From NCBI GenBank assembly GCA_947471985.1, contig CANIZL010000024.1, positions 1-64,000 on the forward strand: 64,000 nt of DNA, written 5' to 3'. Source of the DNA: Verrucomicrobiota bacterium (GTDB lineage: Bacteria > Verrucomicrobiota > Verrucomicrobiia > Limisphaerales > UBA9464). Made by a program: the position numbers and the translations under genes. Positions 8,813-16,806 of this stretch are shown here, piece after piece (the stretch's first letter is position 1; each line of letters starts with the position of its first letter). The notes beneath the pieces were generated by a model, which saw nothing but the letters and a program-made list of their open reading frames with translations, did not search any database and was not told the DNA's origin.

Positions 8813-8949
8813 ATGAATTGGTCGGGGAAGAACGCCTCGATGAATTCATCTGCGATCTCGCGGCGGTTCGGAGATTGGCTGAGGGCGATCTTGGAATCGC
8901 GGTGACTTGATGCTCGCGCTTTCCCTCGCCACTCTGGTTTCGTGACCCT

Positions 8950-9864
8950 ATGCGCATCCTCCTCACCGGACTGCTCCTGCTGAGCCCCTGGCTCGGCCAC
9001 GCGGCGGACCGCGAACTGTTGTCCGATACCGGCTTTCACCGCGGCTTCCGGGTGATTGCTCCATCGGCTGGCAAGCGGGTGGTGAGCGGACAGCTGGCGG
9101 GCGATGACGCGTCCGCGAAACCTGTCTGGGATCTGGATCAATGGCACAGTCGTTTTCCCTTCACGTCACCACCGAGCCTCCGTGTCGGTGCGCACTTGGT
9201 TTACAGCAACACGGCAAAATGGGTGGTAGTGAACGCCGGCACGTTGACGCTCGGAGTCGATTCGCGGCCGGAATATACGAACACGCTGCGCCGGACCCCG
9301 GCGGACCCCTGGGTGCATTTGCTCGCCGAACAGGCGCTGGAGAATGGCCCCAGCCTGCGGGAGATGCGGACCCTGCAGCTGCGCTGTACAGCACGGTTAA
9401 CCGAGGCCGAGACGTTTCGGCCCGTGGGTTACACGGCGGATCTGCATGCCGCGCAATTCCAACTCGTGGTGACGCTGGCCAACACGCGCCGCGAATCCCC
9501 GGGGTACGGCGATTTCCTCTGGTTCGTCGTACCGTTGTACGACGACCGCCATGCGCAGCCGCCGCGTTACCTGAACCGCGACTTCGCCGATGCCTCCGCG
9601 AAATTCATTTTCAATCCGGGCACCGACGCCTTCACCCCGCAGCACCTTCGGGATGGTCAGTGGGTGAAGATCGATCGGGATCTTCGCCCGTTGTTGCTGG
9701 AAGCCTTGAAGGAAGCGTGGCAACGCGGTTACCTGCGCGATTCCCGGGACCTGGCGGACTATCGGTTGACCACCCTGAACCTGGGCTGGGAAGTCCCCGG
9801 GCTGAACCGCGTCGCACTGGCGGTACGCGATCTCAGTCTCCGTGCGGAAGTGTCGGGCGAATAG
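8950..9864 (+). CDS. Secreted protein of unknown function, upstream of the alpha-galactosidase
   Basis: A 304-residue protein with a clear signal peptide (MRILLTGLLLLSPWLGHAAD). The rest is rich in beta-strand-like alternation and has many Trp, Tyr and Arg residues, for example WDLDQWHSRFPF and GYGDFLWFVVPLYDDRHAQP, as in carbohydrate-associated proteins, but I recognise no family. It ends 23 bp inside the open frame of the alpha-galactosidase and is co-oriented with it, so co-transcription and a role in the same saccharide pathway are likely. Confidence 0.7.
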   Translation: MRILLTGLLLLSPWLGHAADRELLSDTGFHRGFRVIAPSAGKRVVSGQLAGDDASAKPVWDLDQWHSRFPFTSPPSLRVGAHLVYSNTAKWVVVNAGTLTLGVDSRPEYTNTLRRTPADPWVHLLAEQALENGPSLREMRTLQLRCTARLTEAETFRPVGYTADLHAAQFQLVVTLANTRRESPGYGDFLWFVVPLYDDRHAQPPRYLNRDFADASAKFIFNPGTDAFTPQHLRDGQWVKIDRDLRPLLLEALKEAWQRGYLRDSRDLADYRLTTLNLGWEVPGLNRVALAVRDLSLRAEVSGE

Positions 9865-11842
9865 GGGCGGCGCGGTCAAACATCCAGCGCTGGCGGCCGC
9901 AGTGCTGTCGCTCAGATTCACCGACGTGAACCAGCAAGATTTCGCCCCGGCTCGTTCGGGCTTCCGACGGCCGTTGGTGCGGTGGATCGGAATGCTCTGG
10001 ATGGCCTTCTCTGTCGCGGCGGCGCCGGTGGAATTGAACCTGGGGCGCAATTTTCGCTGGGGCGCGGCGGGCTTGTCCACCGCGCCCGGCAACGCCGCGG
10101 GCCTGCGGTTTGAAGCGCATCGTCCGGCTGGCTCGGAGGCCGTGGAGTGGCAGGTGCGATTGCGCGGGCCCACGGAGGATCCGAAGTCCGCGGACTTCGT
10201 GCTGCGGTTTCCGAAAGCTTCACCGGTGACGCTCCATTGGAACCGCGGCAGTCACGCGGAGCCAGCCGATTTCCAACCGTTGTCGGAGACGTTGACGGCG
10301 GGAAAGCCCGTCGTGCTGGAATCGTTTGGTGGCCGCTCCTCCGATGGGGTCTTGCCGTATTTCAATCTCGCGGGTGAAGGGGGTGGTTTGATCGTCGCGG
10401 TGGGCTGGTCCGGCGATTGGCGGGCAACGTTCGAGCGCCAGGCAGACGGCCGCGTGCGGGTCACGGCGGGATTGAAACACGCGCGATTGCAGCCCGCTCC
10501 GGGTGAGGAACTCCGATTGCCGTCGGTGCTGTTGCTGCCGTATCGCGGGGATTGGCTGGCGGGACAGAACCGGTTCCGTCGACTGCTGCGCGACGCGTTC
10601 ACGCCCACGAATCATCCACCCATGGAGCTGATGCCGGTGGCGGCGAGTGTTCATGGGATGATTGGGTTCAACGATACCACCGAGACGAATCTGGTGGCGC
10701 TGGCCCGTGACGTGGCGGAGCTGAAGCTGCCGATCGATACTTATTGGCTCGATGCCGGCTGGAACACCGGGGGCTTCCCGCACGGACAGGGCAATCCGTT
10801 CGCTGATGCTCAGCGATTCCCGCACGGGCTCGCGCCGGTGGGCGCGGCCGCGCGGGCGGGCGGGATGCGATTTCTGATGTGGTTTGAGCCCGAGCGTGTC
10901 ATGCGGGGCACCTGGCTCGATCGCGAACATCCCGACTGGTTGCTGCGGCCCGCGGGCACGCCCGAAGCGCTTCGCTATCAGGAGAAGGACGGTTTTCGCA
11001 TCCTGGATCTGGGGCGAACCGAAGCGCGTCACTGGGCCGTTGAGACGGTAACGCGCGAGATCCAATCCACGGGCGTGGCGATTTATCGGCAGGACTTCAA
11101 CGCCTATCCGGCGTGGTTTTGGTCCGGCGGCGTGTCCGCGGACGAAGCGGCGCTGCGGGAGGTGCGGTACATCAACGGGCTCTACGATTTCCTCGACGAA
11201 CTGGTGCGACGGAATCCCGGCCTGATCCTCGATAACTGCGCCAGCGGTGGGCGGCGCCTGGATTTTGAGCTGATGCGGCGCAGCGTGGTTTTATGGCGAA
11301 GCGACAGTTGCTGGGGGGAGAAGCCCTTTCCGCGCAACGTCCAGGCCATGTCGCACGGTTTGTCGCACTGGATTCCGCTGCATGGATTGGGCGCGACCGG
11401 TACGGATGACCTTTCGCTCCGCAGCGGCATGGGCGCCTGCGCCTCGTTCCCGATCAATTTCCGCGATCCCGCGGCAGTGACGGCCTTGCGTCGCCATCTC
11501 CAGCGCTACCTCCCACTGCGTCACCTTTTCACGGCGGACTATTACCCGCTGACGGACTGGACGACGCAGGAGACCGAGTGGCTGGCCTTCCAATACCACG
11601 ATCCCCAGACGGGCGAAGGATTGGTGCAGGCCTTCCACGGCCCGTCCGGCGCAACGAATCGCCGCGTGGTGAAGCTGCGGGGGCTGGACCCGAAGCGGCG
11701 ATATCGCCTGACGGATTGGGACAATTCCGGTGAAGCGCCCGTGCGTACCGGGTCGGATCTGGCGACGCAGGGAGTGGAGTTTTTGGCCACCCCGAACGCC
11801 GGGACCGCGCGGGTGCTGCACTATACCCGCGTACCGCGCTGA
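9842..11842 (+). CDS. Secreted alpha-galactosidase, GH36-type (clan GH-D)
   Basis: The protein has the melibiase pattern: a beta-sandwich N-terminal domain, then a (beta/alpha)8 barrel with YWLDAGW, MWFEPERV, RQDFNAYP and DNCASGGRRLDFE. Asp 418 in YRQDFN is the expected nucleophile and Asp 488 in LWRSDSCWG the expected acid/base (numbered from 9842). The reaction is release of terminal alpha-galactose with retention of configuration. The first ATG is at 9842, but the hydrophobic export segment (MLWMAFSVAAAP) begins near residue 51, so a GTG at 9977 or 9902 is a plausible true start. It is co-oriented with the secreted gene before it. Confidence 0.9.
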   Translation: MRKCRANRGGAVKHPALAAAVLSLRFTDVNQQDFAPARSGFRRPLVRWIGMLWMAFSVAAAPVELNLGRNFRWGAAGLSTAPGNAAGLRFEAHRPAGSEAVEWQVRLRGPTEDPKSADFVLRFPKASPVTLHWNRGSHAEPADFQPLSETLTAGKPVVLESFGGRSSDGVLPYFNLAGEGGGLIVAVGWSGDWRATFERQADGRVRVTAGLKHARLQPAPGEELRLPSVLLLPYRGDWLAGQNRFRRLLRDAFTPTNHPPMELMPVAASVHGMIGFNDTTETNLVALARDVAELKLPIDTYWLDAGWNTGGFPHGQGNPFADAQRFPHGLAPVGAAARAGGMRFLMWFEPERVMRGTWLDREHPDWLLRPAGTPEALRYQEKDGFRILDLGRTEARHWAVETVTREIQSTGVAIYRQDFNAYPAWFWSGGVSADEAALREVRYINGLYDFLDELVRRNPGLILDNCASGGRRLDFELMRRSVVLWRSDSCWGEKPFPRNVQAMSHGLSHWIPLHGLGATGTDDLSLRSGMGACASFPINFRDPAAVTALRRHLQRYLPLRHLFTADYYPLTDWTTQETEWLAFQYHDPQTGEGLVQAFHGPSGATNRRVVKLRGLDPKRRYRLTDWDNSGEAPVRTGSDLATQGVEFLATPNAGTARVLHYTRVPR

Positions 11843-11859
11843 AGGGCGATGGAGCGCAA

Positions 11860-12210
11860 TCAACGCGGCCTGCCCGGGCTCTTTGCTGGGTGAGCGCGGA
11901 TGAAATGCAAATGGAGGCCGCCACCCCACGAGCGAAGCGTCCGAAGCGGGTTGGCTTCTGAGGCCCGCAGAAAAGTCCAACCGGCGGTGGCCATTTCGGC
12001 AATCCGTGCGTCCATGGCGAGGCGCTTCGCGCCGGGACGAGCCACCCGGAACGCAAGATAAATCGAGGTTTGCTCGGTATGGGGATGCTCGGCCAATAGG
12101 GCCCGTGCCCGCCGGGCCATCCGGAGGCGCGTGGGCAGGATTATCGCCAGCAGGACCAGGATGGTAAGGGCATGCGCCACCAAAATGATATTCCAGGGTG
12201 CGAGGTGCAT
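11860..12210 (-). CDS. Small membrane protein, unknown function
   Basis: A 116-residue protein with one N-terminal membrane helix (IILVAHALTILVLLAIILP) followed by a basic stretch and a polar C-terminal domain with no recognised motif. It is the last gene of a tight minus-strand group (13235 to 11860) and converges with the alpha-galactosidase, 17 bp away. No function can be given. Confidence 0.6.
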   Translation of the reverse strand: MHLAPWNIILVAHALTILVLLAIILPTRLRMARRARALLAEHPHTEQTSIYLAFRVARPGAKRLAMDARIAEMATAGWTFLRASEANPLRTLRSWGGGLHLHFIRAHPAKSPGRPR

Positions 12211-12253
12211 GCGGTCGGTGTGGGTTGGGTGGCGACGTCGTCGCGATTCGGTT

Positions 12254-12733
12254 TCAGTTGGCGGGCAGAAATTGCTTCCAATCTTCGGACTCGGCCAGGG
12301 CTTTCAATACCTGATTGCGTCGCACCAGGAACCGCCGCAGGTAGGCGGTGAGAAAAAAACGGTTGGCCAGATGCCCGACGATGCCGAAGGGAGACTCAAA
12401 TTCAAAATGATCGACCATGAGGGTTCCGAGTGGTTGCGCGATGAATTCGTGGTCGTGTCGCAGGCTTTTAAACGCACCGGAAACCAGGACATCTTGAAAG
12501 CGGAAAGGGCGTTCGAATTGAGTGATCCGGACGGTGAGTTTTTGCCGGATGCCGAAATGCCGGGCTGACCAGGTCACCTCCTCGCCCAAACCTATGAGTC
12601 CGCGGGTCACCCCGGCAACGGCCCGCTCCTGCGTGCCGGTGGCCGAGTGCTGATGCGCATCGATGCTGCGCGCCAGGTCAAATACCCGTTCCGGTGGTGC
12701 GGCAATGGCGAGTGATAGCTGCACGATGGGCAT
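12254..12733 (-). CDS. SRPBCC (START-like) ligand-binding family protein
   Basis: A 159-residue protein that begins as these do, with IVQLSLAIAAPPERVFDLA, and continues with GLGEEVTWSARHFG, the FRFQDVLVSGAFKSLRHDHEF block and MVDHFEFESPFGIVG. This is the 'cell division inhibitor SulA-like/SRPBCC' subgroup of the Bet v 1 fold, whose members bind hydrophobic ligands in a deep pocket; a ligand cannot be named. It starts one base after the stop of the preceding gene, so the two are surely co-transcribed. Confidence 0.85.
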   Translation of the reverse strand: MPIVQLSLAIAAPPERVFDLARSIDAHQHSATGTQERAVAGVTRGLIGLGEEVTWSARHFGIRQKLTVRITQFERPFRFQDVLVSGAFKSLRHDHEFIAQPLGTLMVDHFEFESPFGIVGHLANRFFLTAYLRRFLVRRNQVLKALAESEDWKQFLPAN

Positions 12734-12734
12734 A

Positions 12735-13235
12735 TCAGCGCTGCGGCTCAGCGGGTGGGTGGGCCGGGTAGGAAGGGGATGAGTCGGGTTTTCCGGGGAA
12801 AACTCGGCGACCGACAGCTAGGCAGCTGAGATAAAGGAAAAAGCCACCGACCGGATAGAGGGCCAGGCTCGTGAAGACCAGAATCCCAGGCCAAGGCGAT
12901 GGCCGCTCACTGGATCGGCCAAGGCAAAATGCCGCAATCACCACGGCGGCGGTCAGTGACAGGGCGAGGAAGGTCACCGTGCAGAGCCATCGGCGAAAGC
13001 GGAAGCGCTCGGCCAGCAAACCCAGCGGGAGAAAAAACAGCGTCGACGTGACGAGTCCCAGGAGTGCGCCAGCGACGGGTATGATGACAAAATTGAGCGG
13101 GCCGCCGAGATCCGCGCCGGTCACCGCACGCGGAATGACCCAGGAGCCGTAGAGCACGAGCGGCACAATACCAAAGAACGCAGAGCTCATCAGGGTGGCC
13201 AGGATGTGTCGGATGACCTTGAGCGAGGTTCTCAC
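12735..13235 (-). CDS. Four-helix membrane protein, unknown function
   Basis: A 166-residue protein with four hydrophobic segments (around residues 8-28, 45-70, 82-104 and 118-142) and a short Pro-rich cytoplasmic tail. It heads the small operon with the SRPBCC protein. No family motif is recognised. A repeat element of module A type lies upstream at 13342-13428. Confidence 0.65.
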   Translation of the reverse strand: MRTSLKVIRHILATLMSSAFFGIVPLVLYGSWVIPRAVTGADLGGPLNFVIIPVAGALLGLVTSTLFFLPLGLLAERFRFRRWLCTVTFLALSLTAAVVIAAFCLGRSSERPSPWPGILVFTSLALYPVGGFFLYLSCLAVGRRVFPGKPDSSPSYPAHPPAEPQR

Positions 13236-13341
13236 AGTTGAATCAATTTTTAGGAGCGAACTGGGCGGGAAACGAGGCGACTCGCAACGGTGCGAACCGC
13301 CTCGAACGTGGGGCTTCGACCCGCCGCCGGCATCCTCGTAC

Positions 13342-13428
13342 CGCTGACGTCTCGGTCAGCGAGGAGTTTCTGCCCGGGCGTGATTCCAAGCCGCCGATCA
13401 GACTCGCCGACTCGAAAGTCAGCGGTAC
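13342..13428. repeat. Module A hairpins, two in opposite orientation
   Basis: At 13342-13361 CGCTGAC and GTCAGCG form a perfect 7-bp stem with a 6-nt loop. At 13405-13428 is a normal module A copy (CGCCGACTCGAAAGTCAGCGGTAC) closing GACT..AGTC over CGAA. The pair lies between the operon start at 13235 and the end of the gene at 13467. Confidence 0.7.
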
Positions 13429-13466
13429 ACGGGGGCGGCGAATCGCAGAGTCGCGGTCGGGAGTTT

Positions 13467-14252
13467 TTACGCACCGGCGGTCTCCGCGAGGGGAGAGAGA
13501 AGTTGGATCCAAGGAGTGACGTCGGCCGGGGCCGCCAGGGTTGAGTTCTTCGGCAATACCAGGGACAATACCTGATCCCCAACCTGCCAGGAATAGGAAC
13601 GGTACTGGCCGAAATGGCTAAACGTGCCTTCCCAGACGGCCGGACCCAGGGGACGAAAGGTGGCCAGTTCCAAAATCTCCATCGGGGTCATCATCCCGCA
13701 TTTCAGGACCTTCGATAAAGCTTCCTTGGCCGTCCAAGCCGCCGTGATTTCCGCCAGAGTCTCTGCTGATGTCCCCGGGAAATGATTCCGCTCCTGAGCG
13801 GTCAGCGTGGTGCGAATGATCTCCACCCGGGCGATCTCCACCTCTTCCAAGTCGATCCCCATCGGATGTTCCTCCGCGGTGACGACGGCGGCAGCCGTCC
13901 GGTCGGTATGCGTGAGGCTGAGGCTGATGGGGGTGCGGAACGGATGGTAAACCACGGGCTGTTCGAAGACTCCGCGACGGATCTCGACCTCGCGAGGGTC
14001 GGCGGCTTTGAACCCGTGGAGGAGGGCCGCTTTGGCGGCCACGCGCCCGAGGAGGTAACTTTGCCGACGGCGCGGGAATTGCAGGGCGGACAGCGCTTGG
14101 ATTTCACTCGCCCCCAGGACGTTGGCGGACTGGGTTTCCCAGACCGCAAACTGCGCCGCCTGCGCCACGGCGACGGTGGCGTCCCAGCGGATCTCGCCCC
14201 GGTGGAGGGGCAATTGAAGCGTCCGCGGTTGCGGCAATAAGGCCGGCCACAT
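13467..14252 (-). CDS. 4'-phosphopantetheinyl transferase, Sfp superfamily
   Basis: A 261-residue protein. The Mg-CoA binding motif is MGIDLEEVE with Asp 134 and Glu 136; the second motif is WTAKEALSKVL with Trp 173, Lys 176 and Glu 177; the phosphate-binding Arg cluster FPRRRQSYLLGR lies near residue 60. These enzymes transfer the phosphopantetheine arm of CoA to a serine in carrier proteins. At this length it is Sfp-type rather than AcpS-type. No carrier protein, NRPS or PKS gene is in the window, so the substrate is elsewhere. It diverges from the MOSC gene across about 180 bp, which should contain both promoters. Confidence 0.9.
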   Translation of the reverse strand: MWPALLPQPRTLQLPLHRGEIRWDATVAVAQAAQFAVWETQSANVLGASEIQALSALQFPRRRQSYLLGRVAAKAALLHGFKAADPREVEIRRGVFEQPVVYHPFRTPISLSLTHTDRTAAAVVTAEEHPMGIDLEEVEIARVEIIRTTLTAQERNHFPGTSAETLAEITAAWTAKEALSKVLKCGMMTPMEILELATFRPLGPAVWEGTFSHFGQYRSYSWQVGDQVLSLVLPKNSTLAAPADVTPWIQLLSPLAETAGA

Positions 14253-14435
14253 TTCTGCGATCCTCGCGGATGGGCCGGTGACGGGCCATCGCGATTTTTC
14301 GGGCGAGAAGGCGAAGCATTGGACAACGCCCCCCTAATGATGTGCTTGGCACCCGTCACGGCGGCGGATACCTTTGTACCAATATGTGTCCCAGCGCAGC
14401 ATCGCCGGACCGCCCGTGGTGGTGAGGGTATTTTT

Positions 14436-15002
14436 ATGAGTGCCTCGCTTCATCTTTCAACCGCAGCGCTCGCCGCCGGTCTTGAGGATATTCGTCGTTC
14501 ACCCGCCGATCAGGGGCGCCTGGTGATGATCGTCGTGCGCCCGGATCGCGATCTCCGCGAATTGCCCCATGCGGCGGAGATTTCTCCGGAGTCCGGACTG
14601 GCCGGCGATCGCTGGTCGCGTCACTGCACGCGGCGTTTGCCCGACGGACGACTCAACCCCGACACCCAGTTGACGCTGATGAATTCCCGCGCCGCCGCGT
14701 TGATCGCCGGTCCGGAAGCGCGTTGGCCGTTGGCGGGCGATAACCTGGTGGTGGATCTCGATCTCAGCGTCGACAACCTGCCCGCCGGCCAGCGGCTCAA
14801 ATTGGGCGGGGCGATTATCGAAATCAGTCCCGAGCCCCATACCGGTTGCGCCAAGTTCGCGCAGCGTTTCGGACCGGACGCGCTGGCGTGGGTGAATTCC
14901 CCGATCGGCCGGCAACTCCGCCTTCGCGGGGTGAACGCGCTGGTCCTCGAAGCCGGTTGGGTGCGGACGGGCGATCGCATCGAAAAATTGGGGAACCCGT
15001 AA
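14436..15002 (+). CDS. MOSC domain protein
   Basis: A 188-residue protein with the MOSC pattern: ESGLAGDRW near residue 52, RLNPDTQLTLMNSRAA, PLAGDNLVVDLDLS, and the conserved cysteine block EPHTGCAKFAQRFG (Cys 138), then GVNALVLEAGWVRTGD. MOSC domains bind molybdenum or sulfur through this cysteine; stand-alone ones may deliver sulfur or reduce N-hydroxylated bases. A GGTGAGG element just before ATG 14436 supports this start; the frame is open from 14319 without coding character. The SET gene follows 35 bp later. Confidence 0.85.
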   Translation: MSASLHLSTAALAAGLEDIRRSPADQGRLVMIVVRPDRDLRELPHAAEISPESGLAGDRWSRHCTRRLPDGRLNPDTQLTLMNSRAAALIAGPEARWPLAGDNLVVDLDLSVDNLPAGQRLKLGGAIIEISPEPHTGCAKFAQRFGPDALAWVNSPIGRQLRLRGVNALVLEAGWVRTGDRIEKLGNP

Positions 15003-15037
15003 GAATGTCGCAATTCCATGGGTTACCCTGATTCCAA

Positions 15038-15517
15038 ATGCCAGCCCGGTCCGTGAAACGTTCAGCGCCACATGAGGGTGTGTATGCCCGAATTGCGCCC
15101 TCGCGCATCCATGGCGTGGGCGTGCGTGCGATCCGCGATATTCCTGCCGGGACGCTGGTGTTCCACGGTGAAAGCGTCCGGGTGGTCTGGCTGTCCCGCG
15201 CCGAAGTGCGACGTCTGCCCGAAGCCATCCGCGCGCTGTATGAGGATTTTGGAATGGTCTGCGGCGATCAGATCGGCGTGCCGCCCAGCTTGAATCGCTT
15301 GTCGGTCGGTTGGTACGTGAACCACGCCGATCGTCCGAACCTGGTGGCGGGCGACGACGGACTTTTTCGGGCGCTCCGGCGCATTCGGAAAGGTGAGGAA
15401 CTCACGGCCGATTATCGGACCTTTGTGGACGAGGCCCTCCCGTTCAAACCGAGCCGTGCCCGCCGAGTCCCGCGGAAAAAGGTCCAACCGCTGCGACAGG
15501 TGGACCCGCAAGGCTGA
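15038..15517 (+). CDS. Bacterial SET domain protein (putative protein lysine methyltransferase)
   Basis: A 159-residue protein that is almost only a SET domain: RIHGVGVRAIRDIPAGTLVF at residues 23-42, YVNHADRPN at about 93-101 (the knot-forming NHSxxPN-like motif) and GEELTADYRTF at 119-129 with the catalytic-type Tyr 126. SET enzymes use S-adenosylmethionine to methylate lysine side chains; bacterial ones are of uncertain target. The C-terminal tail is very basic (SRARRVPRKKVQPLR), which could bind nucleic acid. It follows the MOSC gene closely. Confidence 0.85.
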   Translation: MPARSVKRSAPHEGVYARIAPSRIHGVGVRAIRDIPAGTLVFHGESVRVVWLSRAEVRRLPEAIRALYEDFGMVCGDQIGVPPSLNRLSVGWYVNHADRPNLVAGDDGLFRALRRIRKGEELTADYRTFVDEALPFKPSRARRVPRKKVQPLRQVDPQG

Positions 15518-15551
15518 TCTGCTTTGCGGGCGGGACCGTGCGGGGGGCTGA

Positions 15552-16679
15552 TCAAGCCGGCGGTAACTCCACAAGGAAGGTGGCACCGTGGCCGGCTTCG
15601 CTCGCGCACCAGACTTTGCCGTTCATCGCCTCCACCATCTTTTTCACGATCGAGAGACCCAATCCGGTCGAATGCTCTCCCCCGGTGGGTTTGGCGCTTA
15701 ACCGCGCAAACTTGCCAAACAGTTTCTTCTGATCCTCCGCGCTCAGGCCCGGGCCTTGGTCCTGCACTTCACAACGTACGCCGTCCCCGGAGCGCTGGAC
15801 GCGCACGAAAATTTCCCTTCCGGCCGGCGAGTATTTGATGGCGTTGGACAGCAAATTCTCGATCACCTGGGTGAGCACCGAGGCGTCGGCCAGCACAGCG
15901 ATCGATTCCGTTGTCGCCGCCCAGTGGATCGTTTGTTGTTTGGCCACGGCGTGCGGGCGCTGCGTTTCCACGACGGCGCCCACGACCGTTGCCAGCGGAA
16001 TGGGCGCCAGATTCAGCTGCATTTCGCCGCGCTCAATGCGATTCGCATCGAGAAGATTTTGCACCATCTCGGCCATACGCGCGGCGGTGTTGCCGATCCT
16101 TCGGGCATTGGCATCCAGCTCCGCGGCACTGGCGGCGAGATCCTTGACGTGTCCCTCGGCCAGGGCGGACGCATCTTCGGAAACCATTTCCGCGTAGCCC
16201 ATGATGGCCGACAGCGGATTGCGCAGGTCGTGCGCGGCGATGCCCATGAACTCATTCTTTTCCTCGTTCATTTCCCGCAGGCGCTCGCGGGCGTGCTTCA
16301 ATTCGAGGTGGGTGCGGACGCGCGCCAGCAGTTCGGGCGGATTGAAAGGCTTGGTCACGTAATCGACCGCTCCCGCCTCGAATCCCTGCACCAGATGTTC
16401 CATCTCATTGCTGGCCGTCAGGAAAACGACCGGAATCTGCACGGTCGCCGGGTCCGCTTTTAAACGACGGCAGACCTCGAGGCCGTCCATGACCGGCATC
16501 ATCAAATCGAGCAGGATCAAATCCGGCAACCGGCTCCGCACCGATTTCAACGCCGCGTCACCGCTGGCCGCGGGCATGACTTCGTAACCTTGATTGCGCA
16601 GCACGGTGCCGACGACCTGCAGGTTTTTGGTGATATCGTCGACCACCAGGATTAGGGACTTCATTGAAGGAGACGGCAT
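15552..16679 (-). CDS. Response regulator-histidine kinase hybrid (REC-HisKA-HATPase)
   Basis: A 375-residue cytoplasmic protein. Residues about 7-125 form a receiver with phospho-acceptor Asp 58 (LLDLMMPVMDG) and Lys 110 (YVTKPFNP). The HisKA domain has His 150 in AAHDLRNPLSAIMGY. The ATPase has an N box (QVIENLLSNAIKYSP), G1 (DQGPGL) and G2 (STGLGLSIVKKM). The receiver-first order is typical of kinases that take a phosphate from another kinase. It lies directly downstream of, and co-oriented with, the 1770-residue sensor kinase, so the two may form one relay. No DNA-binding output is encoded in either. Confidence 0.95.
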   Translation of the reverse strand: MPSPSMKSLILVVDDITKNLQVVGTVLRNQGYEVMPAASGDAALKSVRSRLPDLILLDLMMPVMDGLEVCRRLKADPATVQIPVVFLTASNEMEHLVQGFEAGAVDYVTKPFNPPELLARVRTHLELKHARERLREMNEEKNEFMGIAAHDLRNPLSAIMGYAEMVSEDASALAEGHVKDLAASAAELDANARRIGNTAARMAEMVQNLLDANRIERGEMQLNLAPIPLATVVGAVVETQRPHAVAKQQTIHWAATTESIAVLADASVLTQVIENLLSNAIKYSPAGREIFVRVQRSGDGVRCEVQDQGPGLSAEDQKKLFGKFARLSAKPTGGEHSTGLGLSIVKKMVEAMNGKVWCASEAGHGATFLVELPPA

Positions 16680-16806
16680 AAGACTTCGGTGCGCGGGGAA
16701 CTTCCGACGGCGCGCATCGCTCCGCCATTTCGTTTTGCGCGTGTGCTTTCGAAGTGGTGTTGGTGGCGGTCGGTGAGTCTAACCGGTTTGGACGCGGGTA
16801 GGGTCT

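Noticed and set aside
8950-9864. Glycoside hydrolase call for the 304-residue secreted protein
   Set aside because: No catalytic pattern; its location beside the alpha-galactosidase alone does not justify it.
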